From: G025836975 sp049646585
GTDB lineage: Bacteria > Pseudomonadota > Gammaproteobacteria > Burkholderiales > Burkholderiaceae_B
Direction of reading: 5' to 3'
Length of the DNA stretch: 11,870 nt
Assembly: GCA_049646585.1 (NCBI GenBank)
Contig: JBARWC010000187.1
Location: 1-11,870 of the forward strand
Position 1 is the first letter of the stretch, and each line of letters starts with the position of its first letter. The translations under genes and the position numbers were made by a program. The notes below the pieces were generated by a model. The model was not told the DNA's origin and did no database searches. It saw only the letters and a list, made by a program, of their open reading frames with translations. This document shows positions 1 through 6,154 of the stretch, in pieces.

Positions 1-218
1 CCGCAGCGGAGCCGAGCGCCGCACCGCCCAGCCCGGTTCCCGACGCGCCGGCATCGCCGGAGCAGGTCGAGCAGGTGACGGGCATGCAATTGGAAAAAGT
101 CGAACCGGGTCAGGCGCCGGACGATTATTCGCTGTACCTGATGCTGGCCATGCTTCTGCTGGTTTTCGCATCGGGCGCCTTGCGCCAGGCCTGGCCGGCA
201 CGGGCAAAGTATTCATAA
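1..218 (+). CDS. C-terminal tail of a CobN/HmuS-like large chelatase-type protein (partial)
   Basis: Only the last 71 residues are visible, read from base 3 to a TAA at 216-218; the start lies outside the window. The visible part has an Ala/Pro-rich linker (about residues 1-20), a short stretch with VTGMQLEKVEPG, then one hydrophobic segment (about residues 42-60) and a basic end (RQAWPARAKYS). This is a membrane anchor with a short positive cytoplasmic tail. From family knowledge, CobN-like proteins next to a MotA/ExbB-like gene and a DUF2149 gene often end in such a linker plus one transmembrane helix, and the HmuS members act on haem rather than in cobalamin synthesis. The catalytic part is not visible, so the identity rests mainly on the two downstream genes, the first of which begins 30 bases later. 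A plain cobaltochelatase CobN, or another membrane-anchored protein, remains possible. Confidence 0.6.
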   Translation, partial: AAEPSAAPPSPVPDAPASPEQVEQVTGMQLEKVEPGQAPDDYSLYLMLAMLLLVFASGALRQAWPARAKYS

Positions 219-248
219 CGCAGTCAAAACTGAAAAGGTAATTCAAGC

Positions 249-773
249 ATGAGCCAGTTGTTGGAACAATTGATGTATCAGGTCGGGCAGGTCTTCCTGA
301 TCCCCACCCTGGTGGCGATCTCTATCCTGTTTCTGTATTCCCTGTATGCGCTGGGGGCCTTCGCCGTTGCCTACTTGCAGCGCAAGGGGCATGTCATCGG
401 GGCGCAATCCCACACCTTGCGCAGCTTCGAGTTGCTGCGCTGGGCGCAAGCCCATCCGGGTTCTTCGGGCGACGATCTGGACGTGGCGGCGCACCGCCTG
501 CTGGAAGTGCCCCGCGTGACGACCCGGGTCACGCCCATGCTGGGTCTGGTGGCCACCATGATCCCCATGGGACCCGCCCTGAAGGCCCTGTCAGACGGCA
601 ACCTGGCATCCGTGTCCGAGAACCTGGCCATTGCCTTTTCGGCCGTGATACTGGCGCTGATCGCCGCCGCCATCACCTATTGGATAGTCTCCATCAAGCG
701 GCGCTGGCTGGCCGAGGAGCTGGCCTGGCTGCAGGCGGCCCAGGCCGCGGGCTCGGACGGGCGGCCGGCATGA
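249..773 (+). CDS. MotA/TolQ/ExbB proton-channel family protein (HmuU-like)
   Basis: This 174-residue inner-membrane protein has three predicted helices (about residues 15-43, 94-112 and 127-148). Helices 2 and 3 carry the ExbB/TolQ-type pattern: RVTPMLGLVATMIPMGPAL, then NLAIAFSAVILALIAAAITYW. A soluble loop of about 50 residues lies between helices 1 and 2. Relatives couple the proton-motive force to work at the outer membrane or periplasm. In HmuU-type systems the partner is the neighbouring CobN-like protein and a DUF2149 protein rather than ExbD/TonB. The ATG at 249 has an AAGG Shine-Dalgarno at 235-238, 30 bases after the preceding stop. The stop overlaps the next gene's start (ATGA), so translation is probably coupled. 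The family is clear; the haem-specific role is inferred from context. Confidence 0.85.
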   Translation: MSQLLEQLMYQVGQVFLIPTLVAISILFLYSLYALGAFAVAYLQRKGHVIGAQSHTLRSFELLRWAQAHPGSSGDDLDVAAHRLLEVPRVTTRVTPMLGLVATMIPMGPALKALSDGNLASVSENLAIAFSAVILALIAAAITYWIVSIKRRWLAEELAWLQAAQAAGSDGRPA

Positions 774-1093
774 AATTCCTGGACGAAACCGAGTCCGACG
801 ACCCCATTTTGTCGGTCGTCAACCTGATCGACATCTTCCTGGTGATCATCGCGGCGCTCTTGATCACGATCGCGCAGAACCCGCTGCTGGACCCCTTCAC
901 CAAAAAAGACGTTACGATAATCACCGATCCCGGCCAGGACAGCATGGAGATGATCGTCAAGAAGGGCGAGAAGATCGAACGCTTCAAGGCCAATGGCCAG
1001 ACCGGCCAGGGGGAAGGATCCAAGGCCGGCGTGGCCTATCGCATGAAAGACGGCACCGTGGTGTACGTGCCGGAGCCGGGGGCGGCCGACTAG
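770..1093 (+). CDS. DUF2149 family membrane protein (HmuV-like)
   Basis: The protein has 107 residues. An acidic N-terminus with DDPILSVVNLIDIFLV leads into a single transmembrane helix (about residues 18-35). A soluble, probably periplasmic domain follows, ending in GEGSKAGVAYRMKDGTVVYVP. The DP..SVVNL.D motif before the helix and the G.AYR.KDG..VYVP end are hallmarks of DUF2149. The topology resembles ExbD/TolR (short tail, one helix, periplasmic domain), so it is plausibly the ExbD-like partner of the preceding channel protein. The ATG at 770-772 overlaps the upstream stop by the ATGA arrangement; an in-frame ATG further upstream would add 30 residues that only shadow the previous gene. 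Biochemical function is not established for most members. It appears to be the last gene of the operon. Confidence 0.85.
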   Translation: MKFLDETESDDPILSVVNLIDIFLVIIAALLITIAQNPLLDPFTKKDVTIITDPGQDSMEMIVKKGEKIERFKANGQTGQGEGSKAGVAYRMKDGTVVYVPEPGAAD

Positions 1094-1111
1094 TCGGGCG
1101 GTGCCGGCCCG

Positions 1112-1132
1112 GCCCGCGCGGGTGCCGCGGGC
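1112..1132 (+). other. GC-rich hairpin just upstream of the thpR ribosome-binding site
   Basis: GCCCGCG (1112-1118) pairs perfectly with CGCGGGC (1126-1132) around a 7-base loop. No T-run follows, so it is not a standard intrinsic terminator. The Shine-Dalgarno AAGGA (1133-1137) of the next gene begins at the base after the stem. It could soften readthrough from the upstream operon or modulate translation, or it may simply reflect high GC content. Confidence 0.35.
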
Positions 1133-1143
1133 AAGGACGCACT

Positions 1144-1731
1144 ATGAAGCAATCCGAGGCGGCGCCCATGGGCGCCCAGGCTGGCGGGCAGCCCCCGCTG
1201 CGCATTTTCTTCGGCCTATGGCCTTCCGCCCAGGTGGCGGCGCGGATCATGGAGTGGGCTCACGATGCCCATGCCTTGTGCGGCGGGCGCATCATGCGCG
1301 CCGAAACCCTGCATTTGACCCTGGCTTTTCTGGGTAGCACGCCCGCCGAACGGGTGGCCGAGCTGGTTCGCGCCGCGCCGCATTGGCCGGTACGCGGCGC
1401 CAGTTTGGCCTTGAGCCGCTTTGGGCGTTTCGAGGGGCCGCGCATCGTATGGGCCGGCCCGGATCGCGACGGCGAGCATGGCGCGGACTGGCTGGACGCC
1501 TTGCACGACAGGCTTTGGGATAGGCTGGAAGGCATGGGCTGGGTGCGTCCCGACATGGCCTTCCGGCCCCACGTTTCCCTATTGCGTAAAGCGGGGCCCG
1601 GCGACGTGCAAAGCTTGCGGCGTCCGCCCATAGTCTGGATGCCGGAGCGCTGCGTGCTGGTGGCGTCCGCGCCCAGCGAGCAAGGCTCCAGCTATCGCGA
1701 ACTGGCGCGCCTGCCCATGGACCTGGGCTAG
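1144..1731 (+). CDS. thpR: RNA 2',3'-cyclic phosphodiesterase (2H phosphoesterase, LigT/ThpR family)
   Basis: The protein has 195 residues, close to the usual 175-200. It carries both signature motifs of the 2H superfamily, H57-L-T59 (in LHLTLAFLG) and H143-V-S145 (in RPHVSLLR), whose histidines catalyse opening of 2',3'-cyclic phosphates to 2'-phosphates. The N-terminal strand RIFFGLWP and the segment FEGPRIVWAG between the motifs also fit ThpR. It should be a cytosolic RNA-end-processing enzyme; RNA ligation has also been reported for the family, but its physiological role is poorly known. The ATG at 1144 is chosen because AAGGA lies 6 bases upstream. The first 17 residues are extra relative to the core fold, and Met9 is a possible alternative start. 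It stands 50 bases after the DUF2149 gene and is functionally unrelated to it. Confidence 0.92.
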   Translation: MKQSEAAPMGAQAGGQPPLRIFFGLWPSAQVAARIMEWAHDAHALCGGRIMRAETLHLTLAFLGSTPAERVAELVRAAPHWPVRGASLALSRFGRFEGPRIVWAGPDRDGEHGADWLDALHDRLWDRLEGMGWVRPDMAFRPHVSLLRKAGPGDVQSLRRPPIVWMPERCVLVASAPSEQGSSYRELARLPMDLG

Positions 1732-1802
1732 CGCCGCGCGAGGCGCGGGCGCGTCGGGCACCAATATTGCTGGCCGGCGGGTATTGCTCAGGAGGCCCAG
1801 TC

Positions 1803-2291
1803 ATGCAGCTACAAGGATCTTGCCATTGCGGCGCTGTCCACTTCACCGTGTCCAGCGTCAATCCCTATCCATATCAACGGTGCTATTGCTCCATTTGCCG
1901 CAAAACCCAGGGCGGAGGCGGTTATTCCATCAATATTTCGGCCGATGCGCGCAGCATGAAGGTAAGCGGCGCCGACCGGGTATCGGTGTATCACGCCTTG
2001 CTCCCGGGTGCCGATGGCAGTCGCCATGCCAGTAGCGCCGAGCGCCATTTTTGCAGCCGCTGCGGCAGCGGCTTGTGGCTATTCAGCCCCGAGTGGCCGG
2101 AGCTTGTCCATCCCTTTGCCTCGGCCATCGATAGCAACCTGCCCATTCCGCCGGAGCGTACGCACCTCTTCCTGGATTCCAAGGCCTCGTGGGTGGAGAT
2201 AGAGGCCCACCCCGGGGACAAGATGTTTGCGAGCTATCCGGAGGAGTCGATCGCCGACTGGCATGAGCGGCTGGGCCTGAGCGGCGATTGA
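1803..2291 (+). CDS. GFA (glutathione-dependent formaldehyde-activating) family zinc protein
   Basis: The protein has 162 residues and keeps the full seven-cysteine signature of the GFA fold: C7-x-C9 (GSCHCGAVHF), C27-x-C29-x2-C32 (CYCSICRKTQGGGG) and C84-x2-C87 (HFCSRCGSGLW). One cysteine set forms a structural zinc site. The other forms the catalytic-type zinc site that in the founding member binds the glutathione-formaldehyde adduct. Many paralogues are annotated only by fold and their substrates are unknown, so formaldehyde chemistry should not be assumed. The ATG at 1803 is preferred over one at 1767 because AGGAGG lies about 7 bases upstream and the protein then begins directly with the CxC-containing strand. 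No catabolic partner gene lies next to it. Confidence 0.9.
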   Translation: MQLQGSCHCGAVHFTVSSVNPYPYQRCYCSICRKTQGGGGYSINISADARSMKVSGADRVSVYHALLPGADGSRHASSAERHFCSRCGSGLWLFSPEWPELVHPFASAIDSNLPIPPERTHLFLDSKASWVEIEAHPGDKMFASYPEESIADWHERLGLSGD

Positions 2292-2332
2292 ATGCCGGCC
2301 GGGGTACGCATAGACAGCACAAGGAGAGAATC

Positions 2333-2644
2333 ATGGCATCGCGCAAAGACGATTACGACGCTTCGACGACCAGGAGCAGAGAGTTTGAAGAAGAAATCAG
2401 CCTGTTGAAAGAGGGCAGGACCGAGCCGGCCCTGGGGCCCAGCGATTCATCGGATTCAGGCAACGACCTGCCGGCCGGCATGCCGGATACCGACAGCGAC
2501 CGCCAGAACACGGGTGAACGGCCGCAGGTGGAAAACACGGGGGATGGGCCGCTGGAAGAGGATGTGGAACCCGACAAGATCGTGCCCGCCGAACGCGCCG
2601 GATTGGCGACCTCGCCACCGGACCCGGAGCGCAACGGAGGCTAG
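2333..2644 (+). CDS. Small acidic, probably disordered hypothetical protein
   Basis: The protein has 103 residues, is rich in D/E/P/G/S/N, and has almost no aromatic residues (one Tyr, one Phe) and no membrane segment or signal peptide. It reads as intrinsically disordered apart from a possible short helix near residues 16-28 (REFEEEISLLKEG). The C-terminal motif DKIVPAERAGLATSPPDPERNGG resembles, from memory, a conserved end seen in small uncharacterised Burkholderiales proteins. The ATG at 2333 has AAGGAGAG just upstream; an in-frame ATG at 2288 lacks such a site and overlaps the preceding stop. A clear ribosome-binding site and codon use like that of its neighbours support a real gene. Function is unknown. 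A stress- or desiccation-related role would be a guess from composition alone. Confidence 0.75.
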   Translation: MASRKDDYDASTTRSREFEEEISLLKEGRTEPALGPSDSSDSGNDLPAGMPDTDSDRQNTGERPQVENTGDGPLEEDVEPDKIVPAERAGLATSPPDPERNGG

Positions 2645-2669
2645 GCGAAAGGCTTGCTTTTCTCGTGCG

Positions 2670-2704
2670 AAAAAAAGCCGGCGGCTGCAAGGGCAGGCGC
2701 CGGC
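2670..2704 (-). terminator. Distal intrinsic terminator of the CoA-transferase/lyase/Bug operon
   Basis: Read on the minus strand, a perfect 7-bp stem (CGCCGGC at 2698-2704 against GCCGGCG at 2677-2683 on the plus strand) with a 14-base loop is followed directly by seven T (A run at 2670-2676 on the plus strand). There is no T-run on the plus side, so it is directional. It lies between the convergent Bug gene and the small acidic protein gene. Confidence 0.8.
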
Positions 2705-2713
2705 CTTGTCGTG

Positions 2714-2755
2714 AAAACGGTTCCGGAAAGGCGGCTTACACCGTCTCCGGAACCG
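2714..2755 (-). terminator. Proximal intrinsic terminator after the first Bug gene
   Basis: CGGTTCCGGA (2718-2727) pairs with TCCGGAACCG (2746-2755) as a 10-bp stem. An inner stem GGCGG/CCGTC (one G-T pair) extends it after a two-base bulge and leaves a 6-base loop. On the minus strand it is followed by TTTT (2717-2714). It starts 7 bases beyond the Bug stop codon. The structure is long and stable but its U-tract is short; the second terminator about 10 bases further on has seven T. Confidence 0.8.
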
Positions 2756-2762
2756 GGCTGGA

Positions 2763-3731
2763 TCACTCGATCTTGATGCCCGCGTCGTCCACGACTTTCT
2801 GGATCGAAATCGTGTCTTCGCGTATCTGCTTGGCGAAGTCGGCGGGAGAGCCGCCGCCGGCTTCGGCGCCCTTGGCGGCCAACACCTTCTGGACCTCGGG
2901 GAGCTGCAGGATCTCGTTGATGTTTTTATTCAGCTTCTCGGCCACGTCCTTGGACATGCCCTTGGGGCCGACGATGCCGAACCACTGGCCCATGGTCACG
3001 CCGGGGTAGCCGGACTCGGCCATCGTGGGGACGTCGGGCAGCAAGGGGATGCGTTTCGGGCTGACGACGGCGATGCCCACCAGCTTGCCGGCCTTGATGT
3101 TGGGCACCATCAGCGGCGGCGAGTCGACGTTCATGTCCACTTCGCCCGAGAGCAGGTCGTTCAGCGCCTGGGCGCTGCCCTTGTAGGGAACGTGCAGCAG
3201 CTCAATGCCGGCGGCCTTGCCGAATTGCGCCGCCGCCAGGTGTTGGGAGCTGCCCACGCCAGACGATGCATGGCGCAGGCTTTTCTTCTTGGCCAGATCC
3301 ATGAACTCTTTCATGTTCTTCACGCCCAGCTTGGGCGTTACCGTCAGGATCAACGGCGTGCTGGCCACCATGGCGATAGGCGTGAAATCCTTGTTCACGT
3401 CGTAGGGCAGGTCTTTGTACAGGGCCGGCGCGGTGGCGTTCGAGTTGGAATGGCCCATCAGCAGGGTGTAGCCGTCGGGCGAGGCTTTGGCGACCATGTT
3501 GGCGGCGATCGTGCCGGCGGCGCCCGGCTTGTTCTCGACCACGAAGGGCTGGCCCAGGCGCTGTTCCAGATGCCGGGAAACCAGGCGGGCGACGACATCG
3601 GTGAAGCCGCCGGGGCTGAAGCCCACGATCATGGTAACGGGCTTCTCGGGGTAGTTGGCCGCCTGGGCGGTGGCGCTTGCGGTTGCCATCAGGGCAACAG
3701 CCAGGGCACCGGCGATACTGCTTTTGATCAT
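2763..3731 (-). CDS. Bug-family (TctC-like) periplasmic solute-binding protein
   Basis: The protein has 322 residues, the usual Bug length. A Sec signal peptide (MIKSS, a hydrophobic core, then AQA) probably ends at residue 24 before ANYPEKPV. Family motifs are present: VGFSPGGFTDVVAR (38-49, where the PGG..D loop contacts the ligand carboxylate), NKPGAAG near residue 70, the second ligand loop SSGVGSSQHL (156-165) and VPYKGS (181-186). Bug proteins capture small carboxylates, amino acids or related ligands in the periplasm. Some feed TctAB membrane subunits and others act as sensors; no TctA/TctB gene is in view. AAGGAGAAG precedes the ATG. It is the last gene of a three-gene operon, 54 bases after the lyase gene, so its ligand is probably the acid those enzymes process. 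The exact ligand cannot be read from sequence. Confidence 0.93.
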   Translation of the reverse strand: MIKSSIAGALAVALMATASATAQAANYPEKPVTMIVGFSPGGFTDVVARLVSRHLEQRLGQPFVVENKPGAAGTIAANMVAKASPDGYTLLMGHSNSNATAPALYKDLPYDVNKDFTPIAMVASTPLILTVTPKLGVKNMKEFMDLAKKKSLRHASSGVGSSQHLAAAQFGKAAGIELLHVPYKGSAQALNDLLSGEVDMNVDSPPLMVPNIKAGKLVGIAVVSPKRIPLLPDVPTMAESGYPGVTMGQWFGIVGPKGMSKDVAEKLNKNINEILQLPEVQKVLAAKGAEAGGGSPADFAKQIREDTISIQKVVDDAGIKIE

Positions 3732-3785
3732 GTCTTCTCCTTGTGGATTTATGGGTTATGAACTGCGGGTAATTAATGAATAGGT

Positions 3786-4784
3786 TTATATGTCGTTGCG
3801 GGCCAGCGCGCGTTCCCGGGTTTGCTCCAGGTCGGGCGGCGGCGGGAAGCGCTTGTCCCACTTGCCGGCCTTCATGACCTGGCCGGGCACGTCGTGCCCG
3901 ACCATTTCCGCCATCTGGCGGGCGCAGGCGATCAGCCTGTCCAGATCGGTGCCGGTGTTGAAACCCATGCTGTGCAGCATGTGCACCAGGTCTTCGGTGC
4001 TGATGTTGCCGGTGGCGCCGGGGGCGTAGGGGCAGCCGCCCAGGCCCGCCAGCGAACTGTCGTAGCGGTCGATGCCGACGGCCAGGCCGGCCATGACGTT
4101 GGTCAGCCCCATGCCACGCGTGTTATGAAAGTGCAGGGTCAGTTCCAGCATGTTCCAGCGTTGCACCAGCCCGCGACACAGCGCTTCCACCTGCGTAGGG
4201 TTGGCCATGCCGGTGGTGTCGCAAATGCTGATGCCCTTGGCCCCGCGCTCGGCGAAGAAATCGCCCAGGCGCAGGACTTCTTCGGCAGGGACGTCGCCCT
4301 CCATGGGGCAGCCGAAAGCCGTGGAGAGGGAAATATTGACGTCCACCTGGCCGGACATTTCGTCGATGATCTGGGCCAGCACCGCCGCCGACTGCTTGCG
4401 CGTCATGCGGGTATTGGCCAGGTTGTGCGTCTCGCTGACCGACATGACCAGGTTGATTTCGTCGACGCCGCATTCCAGCGCCCGCTGCGCGCCGCGCATA
4501 TTGGGCGCCAGGGCCACATACTTGACGCCAGGCGTGCGTTCGATGCCTTGCATGACCAGCTCGGCATCGCGCAGCGCGGGAATCGCCTTGGGCGATGTGA
4601 ATGAGGTGGCTTCGATCTTGGACACGCCGCTGCGGCTGATCGCGTTGATCATCGCGATCTTTTCTTCGGTGGGAACGAAGATGGGCTCGATCTGCAAACC
4701 GTCGCGCATGGACACGTCGTGGATGTGTATGCGGCGCGGCGCGTTTTCCAGCATGGATGCCTGGGTAGAGGTAGGCGTGGCCAT
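3786..4784 (-). CDS. HMG-CoA lyase-family (HMGL/DRE-TIM) acyl-CoA lyase
   Basis: The protein has 332 residues with a TIM-barrel lyase pattern. R27-D28 (SMRDGLQ) are the catalytic Arg/Asp, H218-x-H220 (LHFHNTRG) binds the divalent metal, and the glycine-rich loop GGCPYAPGATGN (249-260) carries catalytic Cys251 and metal-ligand Asn260. All key residues are present, so it should be active. The family cleaves 3-hydroxy-3-methylglutaryl-CoA to acetoacetate and acetyl-CoA, but relatives act on other 3-hydroxyacyl-CoAs. With no leucine-degradation genes nearby, the substrate is probably the CoA thioester made by the adjacent CoA-transferase. The start is the ATG at 4784-4782, overlapping the upstream stop as TGATG with GGAG 8 bases before it. 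A longer in-frame reading to 5096 would run into the CoA-transferase gene and is rejected. Confidence 0.9.
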   Translation of the reverse strand: MATPTSTQASMLENAPRRIHIHDVSMRDGLQIEPIFVPTEEKIAMINAISRSGVSKIEATSFTSPKAIPALRDAELVMQGIERTPGVKYVALAPNMRGAQRALECGVDEINLVMSVSETHNLANTRMTRKQSAAVLAQIIDEMSGQVDVNISLSTAFGCPMEGDVPAEEVLRLGDFFAERGAKGISICDTTGMANPTQVEALCRGLVQRWNMLELTLHFHNTRGMGLTNVMAGLAVGIDRYDSSLAGLGGCPYAPGATGNISTEDLVHMLHSMGFNTGTDLDRLIACARQMAEMVGHDVPGQVMKAGKWDKRFPPPPDLEQTRERALARNDI

Positions 4785-5977
4785 CAGATGATCTCCAACT
4801 GTTTCAACTGCGCGATCTGCTCGTCGCCGAAGCCGGCATCGCGCAAGACTTGCTCGGTGTGCTCGCCGAGACGCGGGCCCCCGCCCTGGAAGCCGCCCGG
4901 CGTGGCGCTCAGCTTGGGCACGATGCCCGGCACTTTCAGGCTTGAGCCGTCGTCCAGCACCACTTCCTTGATCATGTCGCGGGCCAGGTATTGTTCGTCT
5001 TTGAGGATGTCCTTGATGGTGAAGATGCGGCCGGCGGGCACGCCCGCCTTGGCCAGGTCGTCCAGGGCTTCGTCGATGTCGCGCTGGATGCTCCATTGCC
5101 CGATGGCTTCATCGATACGCGCCATATTGGCCACCCGTCCGGGGTTGCGCGCCAGGGCGGGTTCCTTGCCCAGGTCGTCGCGTCCGATCAGTTCCATGAG
5201 CCTGGGGAATATGCTGTCGCCGTTGCCGGCGATCAGGAAATAGCTGCCGTCCTTGCTGGGGTAGGCATTGGTTGGGGCGATGCCCTGCAAGGCGCTGCCG
5301 GCGGGTTCGCGCGTTACGCCCAACCGGTCGAATTCGGGCACGGCGCCTTCCATCATGTTGAACACCGATTCATACAGCGCCACGTCGATGACCTGGCCCT
5401 TGCCGGAGTTGGCCAGCCGGTTGTACAGCGCCATCATGATGCCGATGACGCCGTGCAGCGCCGACAGGGAATCGCCGATGCTGATGCCCGGCCGTACGGG
5501 GGCCTTGCCCGGCTCGCCCGTAATGTAGCGAAACCCGCCCATGGCTTCGGCAACGACGCCGTAGCCGGTGCGGTCGCGCAAGGGGCCGGTCTGGCCGTAG
5601 CCGGAAATGCGCAGCATGATCAGGCCGGGATTCTCGCGGGACAGCGATTCATAGTCCAGGCCCCATTTTTCCATGGTGCCGGGGCGGAAGTTCTCGATGA
5701 CGACGTCGGCTTCCAGGATCAACTTGCGGACGATTTCCTGGCCTTCCTTGCGGCGCAGGTCTATGGTCACGGATTTTTTGTTCCGGGCCTGCACATGCCA
5801 CCACATCGAGGTCGTGCCTTCTTCGGTGCGCCATGAGCGCAAGGGGTCGCCCTGGCGGGGCGGCTCTACCTTGATGACGTCGGCGCCGAAGTCGCCCAGT
5901 GTTTTTCCCGCAAAAGGGCCGGCAATGAGGCTCCCCATTTCGATGACGCGTATGCCATCCAGAGGTCGTTGATTCAT
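4784..5977 (-). CDS. Class III (CaiB/BaiF/Frc family) acyl-CoA transferase
   Basis: The protein has 397 residues, the normal subunit length for these interlocked dimers. Family landmarks are the N-terminal PLDGIRVIEMGSLIAGPFAG, GADVIKVEPP..GDP.R, the NKKSV.IDLR strand, DVVIENFRPG.MEKWGLDYE, ISGYGQTGP, and the nucleophile region ISIGDSLSALHG with Asp169, the position of the catalytic aspartate in formyl-CoA transferase. These enzymes move CoA from a donor such as succinyl-CoA to a free carboxylic acid. It is the first gene of the operon and is translationally coupled to the lyase, which suggests it activates the acid that the lyase then cleaves. The Shine-Dalgarno before the ATG is weak (GCGGAA), but the N-terminus matches the family start. 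The substrate is unknown; hydroxy-dicarboxylates are plausible. Confidence 0.92.
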   Translation of the reverse strand: MNQRPLDGIRVIEMGSLIAGPFAGKTLGDFGADVIKVEPPRQGDPLRSWRTEEGTTSMWWHVQARNKKSVTIDLRRKEGQEIVRKLILEADVVIENFRPGTMEKWGLDYESLSRENPGLIMLRISGYGQTGPLRDRTGYGVVAEAMGGFRYITGEPGKAPVRPGISIGDSLSALHGVIGIMMALYNRLANSGKGQVIDVALYESVFNMMEGAVPEFDRLGVTREPAGSALQGIAPTNAYPSKDGSYFLIAGNGDSIFPRLMELIGRDDLGKEPALARNPGRVANMARIDEAIGQWSIQRDIDEALDDLAKAGVPAGRIFTIKDILKDEQYLARDMIKEVVLDDGSSLKVPGIVPKLSATPGGFQGGGPRLGEHTEQVLRDAGFGDEQIAQLKQLEII

Positions 5978-6028
5978 ACTGATAAATTCCGCAAGCTTTA
6001 GGTCGCTAAGGTAAAAGGGATGCGTTCC

Positions 6029-6057
6029 ATCATAAGAAGCGCCGCCCGCTATGTGAA
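6029..6057 (-). promoter_or_regulatory. Sigma-70-type promoter of the CoA-transferase operon
   Basis: On the minus strand a -35 TTCACA (6057-6052, 5 of 6 consensus) and a -10 TATGAT (6034-6029, 5 of 6) are separated by exactly 17 bp. The predicted transcript start is near 6022, giving a leader of about 45 bases to the ATG at 5977. This is a promoter reading by eye, not an experiment. Confidence 0.7.
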
Positions 6058-6100
6058 GCGATACTTCATCAAGTCTGCCATCTATTTTAGAGATGGCAGA
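6054..6100 (-). promoter_or_regulatory. Probable LysR-type operator: distal and proximal dyads
   Basis: The distal site is a perfect 10-bp inverted repeat, TCTGCCATCT (6074-6083) and AGATGGCAGA (6091-6100), with a 7-base centre. A T-N11-A core (T6081, A6093) sits at its heart. The proximal site is TGAAG (6054-6058) and CTTCA (6064-6068) with a 5-base centre, overlapping the -35 box. Relative to the predicted start near 6022 the centres lie at about -65 and -39, the recognition and activation positions described for LysR activators. The probable binder is the LysR protein encoded immediately upstream (6155-7057). Confidence 0.65.
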
Positions 6101-6131
6101 AATTGATTGCCAGAGGGAAACGAAGGGCTGG

Positions 6132-6151
6132 GCAGGGTCGGTGACCCTTGC
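6132..6151 (-). other. Hairpin immediately after the first lysR gene
   Basis: AGGGTC (6134-6139) pairs with GACCCT (6143-6148) around a 3-base loop, and outer GC/GC pairs can form past one bulged T. It begins 4 bases beyond the lysR stop codon on the minus strand. No T-run follows, so it is at best a weak or factor-assisted terminator, and some readthrough from lysR into the catabolic operon is possible. Confidence 0.35.
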
Positions 6152-6154
6152 TAC

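Noticed and set aside
1731..1746. Short GCGCC/GGCGC hairpin just after thpR as a terminator
   Set aside because: Only 5 bp in a run of alternating G and C, with no T-run on the plus strand; it is likely a by-product of base composition.
3192..3761. Long open frame antisense to the first Bug gene (189 residues)
   Set aside because: It runs opposite a gene with a signal peptide and clear Bug motifs, is His/Gly/Gln-rich as expected of the complement of GC-rich coding sequence, and shows no recognisable motif.
5978..6154. Possible small gene or RNA between the first lysR and the CoA-transferase
   Set aside because: No open frame with a ribosome-binding site was seen, and the structure there is better explained as a promoter plus regulator dyads and a hairpin after lysR.
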